Source: Phocoena phocoena (taxonomy: Eukaryota; Chordata; Mammalia; Artiodactyla; Phocoenidae). Taken from it: a stretch of 64,000 bases of DNA. The DNA lies in contig NC_089234.1 in NCBI RefSeq assembly GCF_963924675.1, forward strand, positions 59,872,909 to 59,936,908, given 5' to 3'. Numbering within the stretch: the stretch's first letter is position 1; the number at the start of each line of letters is the position of its first letter. This document shows, piece by piece, positions 34,721 through 46,104 of the stretch. The notes under the pieces were generated by a model. That model saw only the letters and a list, made by a program, of their open reading frames with translations, was not told where the DNA came from and searched no databases. The position numbers and the translations under genes are program-made.

Positions 34721-34933
34721 TTTAAAATTATTTATTTATTTGTCTATCTATCTATCTGAGCTGGGTCTTAGTTGTGGCACACAGGATATCTGTTGCCGCA
34801 TGCAGGATCTTCCTTGCGGCATGCGGGCCCTTTTAGTTGAGGCATGCGGGCTCTAGTTCCCTGACCAGGGATCAAACCCGGGCCCCCTGCATTAGAAGTG
34901 CAGTCTTAACTAATGGACCACCAGGGAAGTCCC
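34721..34933 (-). mobile_element. CHR SINE (older, short-bodied), minus strand
   Basis: A (tcta)n-like tail complement is followed by 'gagctgggtcttagttgtgg', and it ends 'ccaccagggaagtccc'. The B-box complement is 'ccctgaccagggatcaaacc'. A TSD around tatgtttc (34708-34715 and 34941-34948) is short and imperfect. Confidence 0.9.
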
Positions 34934-35133
34934 AGCAAATTATGTTTCATTGTTTGTATTTTGGGGCTTAGCCTTATGCCTCATTTCTCTAATGATGGAC
35001 TTCTTTTCTATTTTCCTGTCTTCTTATTTTTAGTGAGTTTCAAAGGAGAAGGGAAGAGTAAAACTTTCTTCACTCTGCTACCTTTAACTGAAGTCTTCTC
35101 CTCACACACTATACTTTAAAATGAGTTAATCTT

Positions 35134-36209
35134 TTAAAGCAATAAATTATAGGCTTGATAGGTTTTAATGCATAGGGGAATGGAAGATAAAAATCCAACA
35201 TCAGCAGTGTGAAAGAACTGCTTAGAAGAAGCCTGTGCCAGGAACAACATTTGTTTGGAGATCTGTTCGAGCAGCTGTGCCAAATCAGTTGTATCACTTG
35301 GATTAAATGTAGTTGCAGAATGCTGTACTCTAAAAGACTTCCACAGCATGCTTACAATTAGGTTTAGGGTTATTAGCAGTTTCACCTCAGCATCCCTGAA
35401 ATCCCTTGTTGTACTCTTTTATTTGATTTGGCCCTTATTTGTTGACACATATGTATATAATTGCTTTTACGTTTCCATCTTCTGCCACTCTGGTTCAAAT
35501 ATCTCCTCCAATTTTAGAAGGTTAGATTAAGTGATTTTTAATGCTTAAAATTCTTTGGGTCTAGGTCATGCTATTAGTCATAATACACATTGTGCAGTAT
35601 GAAGCTGAATTATGTTTTAAAAACATCTATGTATTGACTTGAAGGACATGTGCCAAACAGATTTTAGGTGATTATATCTGTATAGTTCCCAAATTATTTA
35701 CAGTAATCATGTATTATTTCACAATCAGAAAAAAAAATCACAAAAATATGCTATCCATAGTGCAGATATCAAAAGATATGGTATTCACATTAACAAACCC
35801 TCTTACATTCTTTCCCAAATTTTGCCTGATTTTTTAAAATCACTATCTATAATTGAAGGTTTGGGTTTCTGCAGTCTTCAGAGTTGTTTACATGTAGCTC
35901 TTGAGTCTTACATCACATTGCTGGTTGATGCCTTCGCTCATAAAAGGATCCTCTGTCCCTAAGTGTTAATTTCCAAGTTAGCTGGTCAGCAGCTCTCACC
36001 AGCAGTGTATGGCTGACTATATCATTTGAATTTGTGTTCCAGTGGGTTCTATTCATCTTGTTAAAAGCTTGCCTCATTTCAGCTTCCTTCTGGGAATCTG
36101 TTTGGATGACATGAGTCATCCTCAATATATGAAATTCCAGAACATTGGGTTGGGCTTCTGGACTAACAAATAGACTGTGTTCCAAGTGCTGGCAGCAGTG
36201 TGTCCTCAT
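35134..36209 (-). pseudogene. Unidentified protein-like region, two separated frames
   Basis: Two minus-strand frames lie in line: 98 codons at 35913-36209 (including 'DSQKEAEMRQAFNKMNRTHW' and 'LTLRDRGSFYERRHQPAM') and 83 codons at 35134-35385 (including 'SDTTDLAQLLEQISKQMLFL'). Residue make-up is mixed and helix-like, unlike the low-complexity chance frames nearby. The frames are separated by about 530 bases with stops. No poly(A) or TSD was found, so a processed pseudogene is only one option. I do not recognise the protein. Confidence 0.22.
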
Positions 36210-38099
36210 GCTATTTAATGTTTATTACAGCTTAGAAATGACACTGATTAAAGTGATCCAGGAATAAGATGTGACAGTTAAAGCACATTTTCAATCTCCA
36301 AGCCACAGAGATGACTAAACCGTCAAGCTGTAGATCTTATGTTTACTCAAGGGCTGGATGTCCTGCTCCACCAATCTCCTGCAGGACACTAATAAACAGA
36401 CAACATAAAACCTAAGTATTTGATAAAATATTATTTAAAGCAGTAATGGGAAGAAAGCTCACTTCCTCTTTATATTGCTTTGCAAAAATCTGTTTCATAT
36501 TGCAACAATAATATGTTTTGTTAGGTATTATCAGAAAACAGCCCCTCACTTCAAATGCTATTTTAGAGCATATCTTCAATAATGAATACTAAAGATTATT
36601 CACTAGAGACCACCCCTGAAGCTCCTTTGCCCCTTCACAACCTGTATTCAACCTTTAAATCTCTTTATAGAATTCTGTTCTCTCTGGTCACTGATCAGAG
36701 GTCCCTTTTCTTCCTTTTGTCTCTTGCTCTGCCCACTGTCTCCACCTCAGATCGATAATGAAGTATAAGAAACACTGAAATTACAATTAAAAGCATTAAA
36801 CTTTCCATATTTAAAAAAATCACTATACACATCCAAAATGAATAGAGATAATATCGTTTCCTAAAATATATATAAATATATCTAATATATATAAAATATT
36901 AAATATATAAAATATAGGAAATTGCCTTCAAGTGTATCTAGCATATAAATGACAAGGAACACAGGCTTGGCTGAGTGAAATTTGTTTTTCTCCTGAAATG
37001 TTATGAAGACACAGGGGAATGTTTTAGGTTATACCTGTAATGAAAGAAAAGACATCATTTAGAATTCTACAGGTACCAAAATTAGACTGAAAAAGCAAGT
37101 AAGGTCTTTTGGTAAAATTCTTTTAAAAAAATATTCATGCTATCTTGAGAAATTATCATTTATCTTCAAGGATAAGTTGGTTAATATGAAATTTATTTTT
37201 CAAATATTTAAACAGTCTCATTACTCAGTCTCTGAATACAGAGATAAAAGGAAAAGCTCAAAGACAACTTACGCATTTTTATAACAGCGTGCCTTTTCTA
37301 TCAAACTAAACCGAGTTTGAAAGATTCCTTTCCTCCTGCTCTGAAATTCAAGTGCACTGGTTGAAAGAAAAGCAAACAAGGACTGGGTGGCTGTCTGATC
37401 AGGAAAAGGAAATACAATTGTAAAAATAATCTGAATGAGTCCCACTGATCTTAAAGTACAAATCTTATTAAACGTATTTATAGAAGATCAAGTCTACTGG
37501 TTGTTACCCGAATAACTACAAAAGGCACAAGAAAATGCTTATCTCATAAAAATGCCAATTCAGTTCAACAAAAAACATATATGAATACATCAACAAGATA
37601 TCAACAAATGTTATTTTGGCTCATTGACACTACAACGTGAGTTTCCTTTAACATCAATAACCTTTTTCTCAAAACAACCACCATTACAAAAAAAACTGAA
37701 AGGCAGTGTGTACTTAAATCTGATCATCTATTTTATAGTCTGTTTTTCTTACATTATAAATTATGCATTTTCATTTAAAGAAACTGGCAGTACAAGATCT
37801 GAGTTTAAACTCCTATCATAGGATGAGGCAAGGATTATTAAAAAAGGCAATATAATTGTCTTAACAGATATTGTTTCAAATTCACATTATCCAACCTTAG
37901 CCAGATGATGAAGTTTGCTCAGTAAATGCTTTCACACGTTTCTAGTAGACACTCAGACGTTTTCCCTAAAGAGCCTTACAGAATTGCTTCCTATACCTCT
38001 CAGTAAATGACCTCACCTCCTACTATACCAAGGTCAAGATCTTCTGAAATTCACTCCCAAGACTTCTTTCTTTTCCCTAGAAAAGCTTCTCAATTTTCT
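36210..38099. other. No recognisable gene or element
   Basis: AT-rich sequence with a dense TA tract at about 36860-36915. The 65-codon frame at 37624-37821 shows no motif. Nothing assignable was seen. Confidence 0.5.
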
Positions 38100-38108
38100 T
38101 TCTTTCTT

Positions 38109-38165
38109 CCTCTCTATCTACCTCCTATCTATCCATCTATCTATCTATCCATCTATCTATCTATC
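38109..38165. repeat. (CTAT)n microsatellite
   Basis: Tetranucleotide repeats of ctat with a few 'ccat' interruptions. It is directly followed by 'acagttgaattacaatgttg', which matches the terminal bases of a minus-strand L1. It may be an L1 tail that expanded. Confidence 0.8.
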
Positions 38166-38723
38166 GTACAGTTGAATTACAATGTTGTATTAGTTTCTCT
38201 CTTAATCTATATCAGGAGATGAAGCATCTGTATTCTTTTCAAAGTTAATCTCTTTACTCCTTCAGTTCTGGCTCTTTTCCCCAACCTTAAACATGTCTAT
38301 TTATGTATTATATACATTCATCCACCCCACAAACTCTACCTTCACTGATACTACTATCGACCCAAACTAGTCTTTTCACTGTCAAATTTTCCATCACCCT
38401 TTCCCCATTTCTCATATATTAATACCTTTTGGCAACATTTGACACTATTGACTACTTCCTCCCTCTTGAAATTCTTTTCTTTGAATTTTATCACGCTATA
38501 AGAATTCCTGAATTTACTTCTTTTCCTACTGTGTCTTTGATCAGTTGTCTCCTTCATTGACTATTGCTCTTTCAGCTATCCCCAAAATACTCCTTATTTA
38601 GGTCTCTTCTTTGCCTTTCTCTTGTCACACTTCATTATGCCTAGAGAGCACAATCTTTTTTAGAACTTCAAGTTATTATCACAATGAAAATAATAACTTG
38701 AGTCCTTTCTGTACTGATTTTCG

Positions 38724-38847
38724 GATCCAAATTTCCAATTGCTAGGTATCTCTATCAAATATACCTACATTTTCTTGAACTATATGATCCAAATTTCCAA
38801 TTGCTAGGTATCTCTATCAAATATACCTACATTTTCTTGAACTATAT
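38724..38847. repeat. Exact 62-base tandem duplication
   Basis: 38724-38785 and 38786-38847 are identical, both opening 'gatccaaatttccaattgct' and closing 'tcttgaactatat'. The repeat lies inside old L2 sequence, so the duplication is much younger than its host. Confidence 0.97.
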
Positions 38848-39049
38848 GTTCCCAAACCTGTTCCACTCCTGTGTTTCCCATTTTGATTAATTAACTTCTG
38901 GTTATTCCCTCAGGCTTTAAGCCTCACAGCCATCTTAGAATCTTCACTTCCTACTCCTAGCCAATTCCATAGCTTATTAAGTCCACCACCACCCTTTTAG
39001 CTCCTTTTTTACTCCTTTTAAATCTTTTTTTTTTAAACCAACATTGGTA

Positions 39050-39240
39050 TATAATTCAGAGGTTAAGATCACAGGCCCTGAAGTTGCAAATGGATTTGAT
39101 TCTCAGCTCCCCCATTTACTAGCTTTGTGATTTTGAGCAAGTTTTGTTTTTAACTACCTCAAACCTTAGTTTCTGCATCTGTAAGTCCAGAGGTGAGGTA
39201 TCAAAGGGCTAATGTATAAAAGCACTGACACTCAAAAACA
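39050..39240 (+). repeat. MIR SINE
   Basis: 'cagaggttaagatcacaggc', 'gattctcagctcccccattt', 'actagctttgtgattttgag' and 'tagtttctgcatctgtaagt' run in MIR order. It interrupts the L2. Confidence 0.82.
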
Positions 39241-39420
39241 CTAAAAAAAATATTTTTTTGCTATTGTTAACTACTCCTGCAATAGCCCCCATCCTTCTAA
39301 TATATTCATCAGAGTGGTACCAGTCACCCCCCTAAATAAAGACGGGATGATACCATCCCCTCTTCAAAACACTTTCATTCGCTTCTCTTTGCTTAAAGGA
39401 TAACGCCAACACTTCTTATA

Positions 39421-40177
39421 ATTTTCAATGTTTTCCACAAAATGAACCCAGCTCTTCCTCAAAGTACTAGAAGGATACTTCCTTCTAAATCATAACCTTA
39501 AAAATGGGTGTTATTAGAGGCTTATTGTTTCCTTTATCTAACAGCTTATTGTTTCCTTTATCTAACAGCTGTCTACCCCATGAATATGAAGAATTCACCT
39601 GAAAATTCAACAATTCTTTTTTCTTTGGGAAACTTTGTTCTTGTGTCAAATTGTAAAATATTTTCTTGTGATTCTATAAGCCTTCTGAAGTTAGTATTTC
39701 AGATGCCCATAACTGTTCCTATCTCACAAAAATTTTCTACAGTAGATTCATCTAATTTCAGGGCAAACATTAACTTGAATCCTTTTTTTATTTGGCTGGT
39801 CATGAGCTCTGCATCAGAGCTAAAGACAAGAAGATCTGGCTGAGTTTCAGAGATAGCAGGTGGGAGAAAAGGTAAGCCAACTTCTAAATATAATGACAAA
39901 AGAAACCTAATATCCATTAGGGATGATCTGTTGTTGTAAAATATATCTATTTTTAAAATTCATGTTATTCTTGTCCTAAGTATTTCTTACAGAACTCATT
40001 TATAATCAAGTAAACTAAAATAAGTGTGTCTAAAAATTATCATAAAGTTTCCTATTTCATCTTGCTTACTGACTAGATTGTATCTAAGTGACTGTTTCTA
40101 TTTGGAAAAGTAATTAGATGTTTAAATAAGTAAATAGAATCTGGACAGAAATTACTGATTGCTTTTCAAGTTTTTTC
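39421..40177. mobile_element. Unassigned insertion splitting an L2
   Basis: L2 text stops near 39420 and resumes near 40178 with 'ctgtaaagcccttcatgacc'. The flanks 'ttttcaatgtttt' (39422) and 'ttttcaagttttt' (about 40164) may be a TSD. The roughly 750-base insert has no SINE head, L1 motif or LTR ends that I could name. It holds a 24-base tandem duplication and a 72-codon minus-strand frame (39699-39917, 'SETQPDLLVFSSDAELMTSQ'). Confidence 0.4.
39520..39567. repeat. Exact 24-base tandem duplication
   Basis: Two identical copies (39520-39543 and 39544-39567) of a unit starting 'gcttattgtttcctttatct', followed by a partial third 'gct'. It lies in the unassigned insert. Confidence 0.96.
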
Positions 40178-40650
40178 TTTCATTAGCTGTAAAGCCCTTC
40201 ATGACCTATTGCTGACCTATGTCTCATACCAGACTTCTCCTCACTCTCTGTAAGTCAGTATACACTGCTTTTGTACTTACTTACATTCTACATTCTCCTC
40301 TTTGGGCATGGGGTCTTTCCTCATTCAGTCCATTTAAAGAAAGACCCCAGTTTATTCCTTCAGCTGATTAATGACTATTCATTTTTGCAGATCTCATTCA
40401 ATCACTACTTCCTTGATAACCAAACTAGGACAATTCCCTTAAAAAATGCTCTCAGAGTTCTTCATAGCTCTATTCTAAGCAATTAAAAATTATAACTTTA
40501 TATTTAATTACTAGATTATTTGATTAATATCTGTTCCTTTACTGGACTATAAGCTCCATGAAAGCAGGAACCATGTTACTTTTACAGTGCCTGGCACATA
40601 GCAGGCTCTCAATAAGTATTTATCATATGTATAAATACCTCTGGAATGAA
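40178..40650 (+). repeat. L2 LINE 3' end
   Basis: 'aagcccttcatgacctattg' leads to the L2 terminus 'gactataagctccatgaaag', 'agtgcctggcacatagcagg' and 'ctcaataagtatttatca'. It continues the L2 at 38270-39420. Confidence 0.85.
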
Positions 40651-40738
40651 GAAGGAAAACAAAACTTAAGAGAATCTTCCTCAATGTAACTAAGTAGCTT
40701 TTTCATTGTATAGTTTTCATTTAAGAAAGTCTATTCTG

Positions 40739-41298
40739 AAGAAAAAAGAATGAAAAGAATTGAGGACAGTCTCAGAGACCTCTGGGACAACATTAAATGC
40801 ACCAACATTCAAATTATAGGGGTCCCAGAAGAAGAAGAGAAAAAGAAAGGGACTGAGAAAACATTTGAAGAGATTAGAGTTGAAAATTTCCCTAATATGG
40901 GAACAGAATTAGTTAAACAAGTCCAGGAAGTGCAGAGAGTCCCATACAGGATAAATCCAAGGAGAAACATGCCAAGACACATACTAATCAAACTATCAAA
41001 AATTAAATACAAAGAAAAAATATTAAAAGCAGCAAGGGAAAAACAACAAATAACATACAAGGCAATCCCCATAAGGTTAACAGCTGATCTTTCAGCAGAA
41101 ACTCGGCAAGCCAGAAGGGAGTGGCAGGACATATTTAAAGTGATAAAAGGGAAAAACCTACAACCAAGATTACTCTACCCAGCAAGGATGTCATTCAGAT
41201 TTGACAGAAAAATTAAAACCTTTACAGACAAGCAAAAGCTAAGAGAATTCAGCACCACCAAACCAGCTTTACAACAAATGCTAAAGGAACTTCTCTAG
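40739..41298 (+). pseudogene. L1 ORF1, C-terminal part, open
   Basis: The frame is open for 182 codons from 40750 to the stop at 41296-41298. It covers the RRM-like domain ('RDLWDNIKCTNIQIIGVPEE') and the C-terminal domain ('NMPRHILIKLSKIKYKEK'). The coiled coil is missing through 5' truncation, so no functional trimer could form. Confidence 0.93.
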
Positions 41299-42036
41299 GC
41301 AGGAAACACAAGAGAAGGGAAAGACCGACAATGACAAACCCAAAGCAATTAAGAAAATGGTCATAGGAACACAGATATCAATAATTACCTCAAATGTAAA
41401 TGGATTAAATGCTCCCATCAAAAGACACAGACTGGCTGAATGGATACAAAAACAAGACCCATATATACGTTGTCTACAAGAGACCCACTTCAGACCTACG
41501 GACACATAAAGACTTAAAGTGAGGGAATGGTAAAAGATTCCATGCAAATGGAAATAAAAAAAAGCTGGCAGAGCAATTCTCGTATCAGACAAAATAGACT
41601 TTAAAAGACAGACTATCACCAGAGACAAAGAAGGAAACTACAAAATGATCAAGGGATCAATCCAAGTAGAGGATATAAAAATTGTAAATATACATGCACC
41701 CAACATAGGAGGACCTCAGTACATAAGGCAAATGCTAACAACCATAAAATGGGAAATCGACAGTAACACAATCACAGTAGGGGTTTTTAACACCCCACTT
41801 TCACCAATGGACAGATCATCCAAAATGAAAATAAATACGGAAACACAAGCTTTAAATGATACATTAAACAAGATGGACTTAATTGATATTTATAGGACAG
41901 TCCATCCAAAAACAACAGAATACACTTTCTTCTCAAGTGCTCATGGAACATTCTCTAGGATAGAACATATCTTGGGTCACAAATCAAGTGTTGGTAAATT
42001 TAAGAAAATTGAAATTGTATCAAATATCTTTTCGGA

Positions 42037-42241
42037 TTTTTTTTTTTTTTGTGGTACATGGACCTTCACTGTTGTGGCCTCTCCCATTGCAGAGCACAGG
42101 CTCCGGACGCGAACACTCAGCGGCCATGGCTCATGGGCCTAGCCTCTCTGTGGCATGTGGGATCTTCTCAGACCGGGGCACGAACCCGTGTCCCCTGCAT
42201 CAGCAGGTGGACTCTCAACCAATGCGCCACCAGGGAAGCCC
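42037..42241 (-). mobile_element. Young CHR SINE inside L1 ORF2, minus strand
   Basis: Poly(T) is followed by 'gtggtacatggaccttcact' and the end 'gccaccagggaagccc'. TSD in L1 sequence is tcaaatatcttttcgga (42020-42036) and tcaagtatcttttctga (42242-42258), with two mismatches in 17. Confidence 0.95.
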
Positions 42242-44292
42242 TCAAGTATCTTTTCTGACCACAACGCTATGAGACTAGATATCAATTACAGGAAAAAATC
42301 TGTAAAACATACAAACACATGGAAGCTAAACAATACACTACTTAATAACCAAGAGATCACTGAAGAAATCAAAGAGGAAATCAAAAAATACCTAGAAACA
42401 AATGACAATGAAAACACGATGACCCAAAACATATGGGATACAGCAAAGGCAGTTCTAAGAGGGAAGTTTATAGCATACAATCATACCTCAAGAAACAAGA
42501 AACATCTCAAATAAACAACCTAACCTTACACCTAAAGCAATTAGAGAAAGAAGAACAAAAAAACCCCAAAGTTAGCAGAAGGAAAGAAATCATAAAGATC
42601 AGATCACAAGTAAATGAAAAAGAAATGAAGGAAATGATAGCAAAGATCAATAAAACTAAAAGCTGGTTCTTTGAGAAAATAAACAAAATTGATAAACCAT
42701 TAGCCAGACTCATCAAGAAAAAAAGGGAGAAGACTCAAATCAATAGAATTAGAAATGAAAAAGGAGAAGTAACAACTGACACTGCAGAAACACGAAGAAT
42801 CATGAGAGATTACTACAAGCAACTCTATGCCAATAAAATTTTCAGAAAAGCACAACCTTCCAAGACTGAACCAGGAAGAAACAGAAAATATAAACAGACC
42901 AATCACAAGCACTGAAATTGAGACTGTGATTTAAAATCTTCCAACAAACAAAAGCCCAGGACCAGATGGCTTCACAGGTGAATTCTATCAAACATTTAGA
43001 GAAGAGGTAACACCTATCCTTCTCAAACTTTTCCAAAATATAGCAGAGGGAGGAGCACTCCCAAGCTCATTCTAGGAGGCCACCATCACCCTGATACCAA
43101 AACCAGACAAAGATGTCACAAAGAAAGAAAACTACAGGTCAATATCACTGATGAATACAGATGAGGAATCCTCAACAAAATACTAGCAAGCAGAATCCAA
43201 CAGCACGTTAAAGGGATCATACACCATGATCAAGTAGGGTTTATCCCAGGAATGAAAGCATTCTTCAGTATACGCAAATCAATCAATGTGATATACCATA
43301 TTAACAAACTGATGGAGAAAAACCAGATGATCATCTCAATAGATGCAGAAAAAGCTTTTAACAAAATTCAACACCCATTTATGATAAAAACCTTCCAGAA
43401 AGTAGGCATAGAGGGAACATTCCTCAACTTAATAAAGGCCATATATGACAAACCCACAGCCAACATCATTCTCACTGGTGAAAAACTGAAACCATTTCCA
43501 CTGAGATCAGGAACAAGACAAGGTTGCCCACTCTCACCACTATTATTCAATACAGTTTTGGAAGTTTTAGCCACAGCAATCAGAGGAGAAAAAGAAATAA
43601 AAGGAATCCAAATTGGAAAAGAAGAAGTAAGTCTGTCACTGTTTGCAGATGACATGATACTATACATACAGAATCCTACAGATGCTACCAGAAAACTACT
43701 ATAGCTAATCAATGAATTTGGTAAAGTAGAGGATACAAAATTAATGCACAGAAATCTCTTGCATTCCTATACACTAATGATGAAAAATCTGAAAGAGAAA
43801 TTAAGGAAACATTCCCATTTACCACTGCAACAAAAAGAATAAAATATCTAGGAATAAATCTACCTAAGGAGGCAAAAGACCTGTATGCAGAAAACTATAA
43901 GACACTGATGAAAGAAATTAAAGATGATACAAACAGATGGAGAGATATACCATGTTCTTGGATTGGAAGAATCAACATTGTGAAAATGACTATACTACCC
44001 AAAGCAATCTAAAGATCCAATGCAATCCCTGTCAAACTACCAATAGGATTTTTCACAGAACTAGAACAAAAAATTTCACAATTTGTATGGAAATACAAAA
44101 GACCCCGAATAACAAAAGCAATCTTGAGAAAGAAAAACGGAGCACGAGGAATCAGGCTCCCTGATCAGACTATATTACAAAGCTACAGTAATCAAGACAG
44201 TATGGTACTGACACAAAAACAGAAATATAGATCAGTGAAATAGGATAGAAAGCCCAGAGATAAACCCACGCACAAATGGTCACCTTATTTTT

Positions 44293-44638
44293 TAATATAT
44301 TTATTTATCCTATTTTTGGCTGCGTTGGGTCTTTGTTGCTACATGCGGACTTCCTCTAGTTGCGGTGAGTGGGGGCTGCTCTTTATTGTGGTGCATGGGC
44401 TTTTCATTGCAGTAGCTTATCTTGTTGCGGAGCACAGGCTCTAGGAGTCCGTGCTTTAGTAGTTGTGGCATGCAGGTTCAGCAGTTGCAGCTCATGGGCT
44501 CTAGAGCCCAGGCTCAGTACTTGTGGCTCATGGGCTTTGTTGCTCTGCAGCATGTGGGATCTTCCCAGACCAGGGCTTGAACCATGTCCCCTGCATTGGC
44601 AGGTGGATTCTTAACCACTGTGCCACTAGGGAAGCCCC
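44293..44638 (-). mobile_element. Long-form CHR SINE inside L1 ORF2, minus strand
   Basis: Runs 'ctatttttggctgcgttggg' to 'gccactagggaagcccc'. The perfect 16-base TSD tggtcaccttattttt lies in L1 coding sequence (44277-44292 and 44639-44654). Confidence 0.96.
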
Positions 44639-45722
44639 TGGTCACCTTATTTTTGATAAAGGAGGCAAGAATATACAATGGAGAAAAGACAGCCGCTTCA
44701 ATAAGTGGTGCTGGGAAAACTGGACAACTACATGTAAAAGAATGAAATTAGAACACTCCCTAAAACCATACACAAAAATAAACTCAAAATGGATTAAAGA
44801 CCTAAATGTAAGGCCAGACACTATAAAACTCTTAGAGGAAAACATAGGCACAACACTCTATGACATACATCACAGCAAGATTCTTCTTGACCCACCTCCT
44901 AAAGAAATGGAAATAAGAACAAAAATAAACAAATGGGACCTAATGACATTTAAAAGCTTTTGCACAGCAAAGGAAACCATAAACAATACGAAAAGACAAC
45001 CCTCTGAATGGGAGAAAATATTTGCAAATGAAGCAACTGACAAAGAGTTAATTTCCAAAATATACAAGCAGCTCACGCGGCTCAATATCAAAAAAACAAA
45101 CAACCCAATCCAAACATGCGCAGAAGACCTAAGTAGATATTTCTCCAAAGAAGATATACATATTGCCAGCAAACACATGAAAGAATGCTCAACATCACTA
45201 ATCATTAGAGAAATGCAAATCCAAACTACAATGAGGTATCACATCACACTAGTTAGAATGGCCATCATCAAAAAATCTACAAACAATAAATGCTGGAGAG
45301 GATGTGGAGATAGGGGAATCCTCTTGCACTGTTGGTGGGAATGTAAATTGATAAAGGCACTATGGAGAACAGTATGGAGGTTCCTTAAAAAACTAAAAAT
45401 AGAACTACCATACGACCCAACAATCCCACTATGGGGCATATACCCTGAGAAAACCACAATTCAAAAAGAGTCATGTACCACAATGTTCACTGCAGCTCTA
45501 TTTACAATAGCCAGGACATGGAAGCAACCTAATTGTCCATCAACAGATGAATGGATAAAGATGTGGTACATGTATACGATGGAATATTACTCAGCCATAA
45601 AAAGAAACAAAATTGAGTTATTTGTAGTGAGGTGGATGGACCTAGAGTCTGTCATACAGATTGAAGTAAGTCAGAAAGAGAAAAAGAAGTACTGTACGCT
45701 AATACATATATACGGAATCTAA

Positions 45723-46088
45723 AAAAAAGAATGTTTCTGAAGAACCTACAGGCAGGACAGGAATAAAGACGCAGACGTAGAGAATGGACTTGAGGACATG
45801 GGGAGGGGGAAAGGTAAGCTGGGATGAAGTGAGAGAGTGGCATGGACTTATATATACTACCAAATGTAAAATAGGTAGCTAGTGGAAAGCAGCCGCATAC
45901 CACAGGGAGATCAGCTCGGTGCTTTGTGACCACCTAGAGGGGTGGGGTATAGAGGGTGGGAGGGAGACACAGAGGGAAGAGATATGGGGTTATATGTAAA
46001 TGTATAGCTGATTCACTTTGTTATAAAGCAGAAACTAATACACCATTGTAAAGCAATTAAACACCAATAAAGAAGTTAAAAAAAAAAA
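45723..46088 (+). repeat. L1 3' UTR and poly(A)
   Basis: Includes 'gggaggggga' (45802-45811), 'gaaagcagccgcataccaca', 'cagctcggtgctttgtgacc' and the end 'gcaattaaacaccaataaag'. The G-rich tract 'gggtgggagggagacacaga' is typical of this 3' UTR type. Confidence 0.85.
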
Positions 46089-46104
46089 AAGAAGGTCTAT
46101 TCTG

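Larger units (their letters stand above)
38270..39420 (+). mobile_element. L2 LINE fragment, RT-proximal part
   Basis: It follows the L2 text order: 'acatttgacactattgacta', 'tttccaattgctaggtatct', 'cccaaacctgttccactcct', 'cttcacttcctactcctagc', then after a MIR 'aagacgggatgataccatcc' and 'cacttctt'. All frames are broken. An exact 62-base tandem duplication and a MIR insertion (39050-39240) occur inside it. Confidence 0.7.
41357..45722 (+). pseudogene. L1 ORF2, broken and split by two SINEs
   Basis: The family start ATG is at 41357. A stop near 41506 ends the first frame. The endonuclease is not functional: the GDFN site reads GVFN near 41780, losing the catalytic aspartate, and SRIDH reads SRIEH near 41960. 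A SINE sits after the endonuclease. The RT retains FADD at 43642-43653, but the frame stops at 43704. The second SINE splits the C-terminal region. From 44641 the C-terminal third is open for about 360 codons to the family stop at 45720-45722. Confidence 0.95.
40739..46088 (+). mobile_element. 5'-truncated L1 carrying two SINEs
   Basis: Starts within ORF1 and runs to a poly(A) of about 15. The TSD is aagaaagtctattctg (40723-40738) against aagaaggtctattctg (46089-46104). Two CHR SINEs (42037-42241 and 44293-44638) are inserted. Removing them leaves about 4.8 kb. The 3' UTR ('gggtgggagggagacacaga', 'gctgattcactttgttataa') is a different form from the L1 at 22351 and matches the L1 at 54973. Confidence 0.96.

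Noticed and set aside
36860..36915. TA-rich tract as a possible promoter or matrix-attachment site.
   Set aside because: AT-richness alone is not evidence; no associated transcript or motif was seen.
38109..38165. (CTAT)n array as a possible regulatory repeat or CRISPR-like array.
   Set aside because: A simple tetranucleotide microsatellite without spacers; typical of mammalian DNA.
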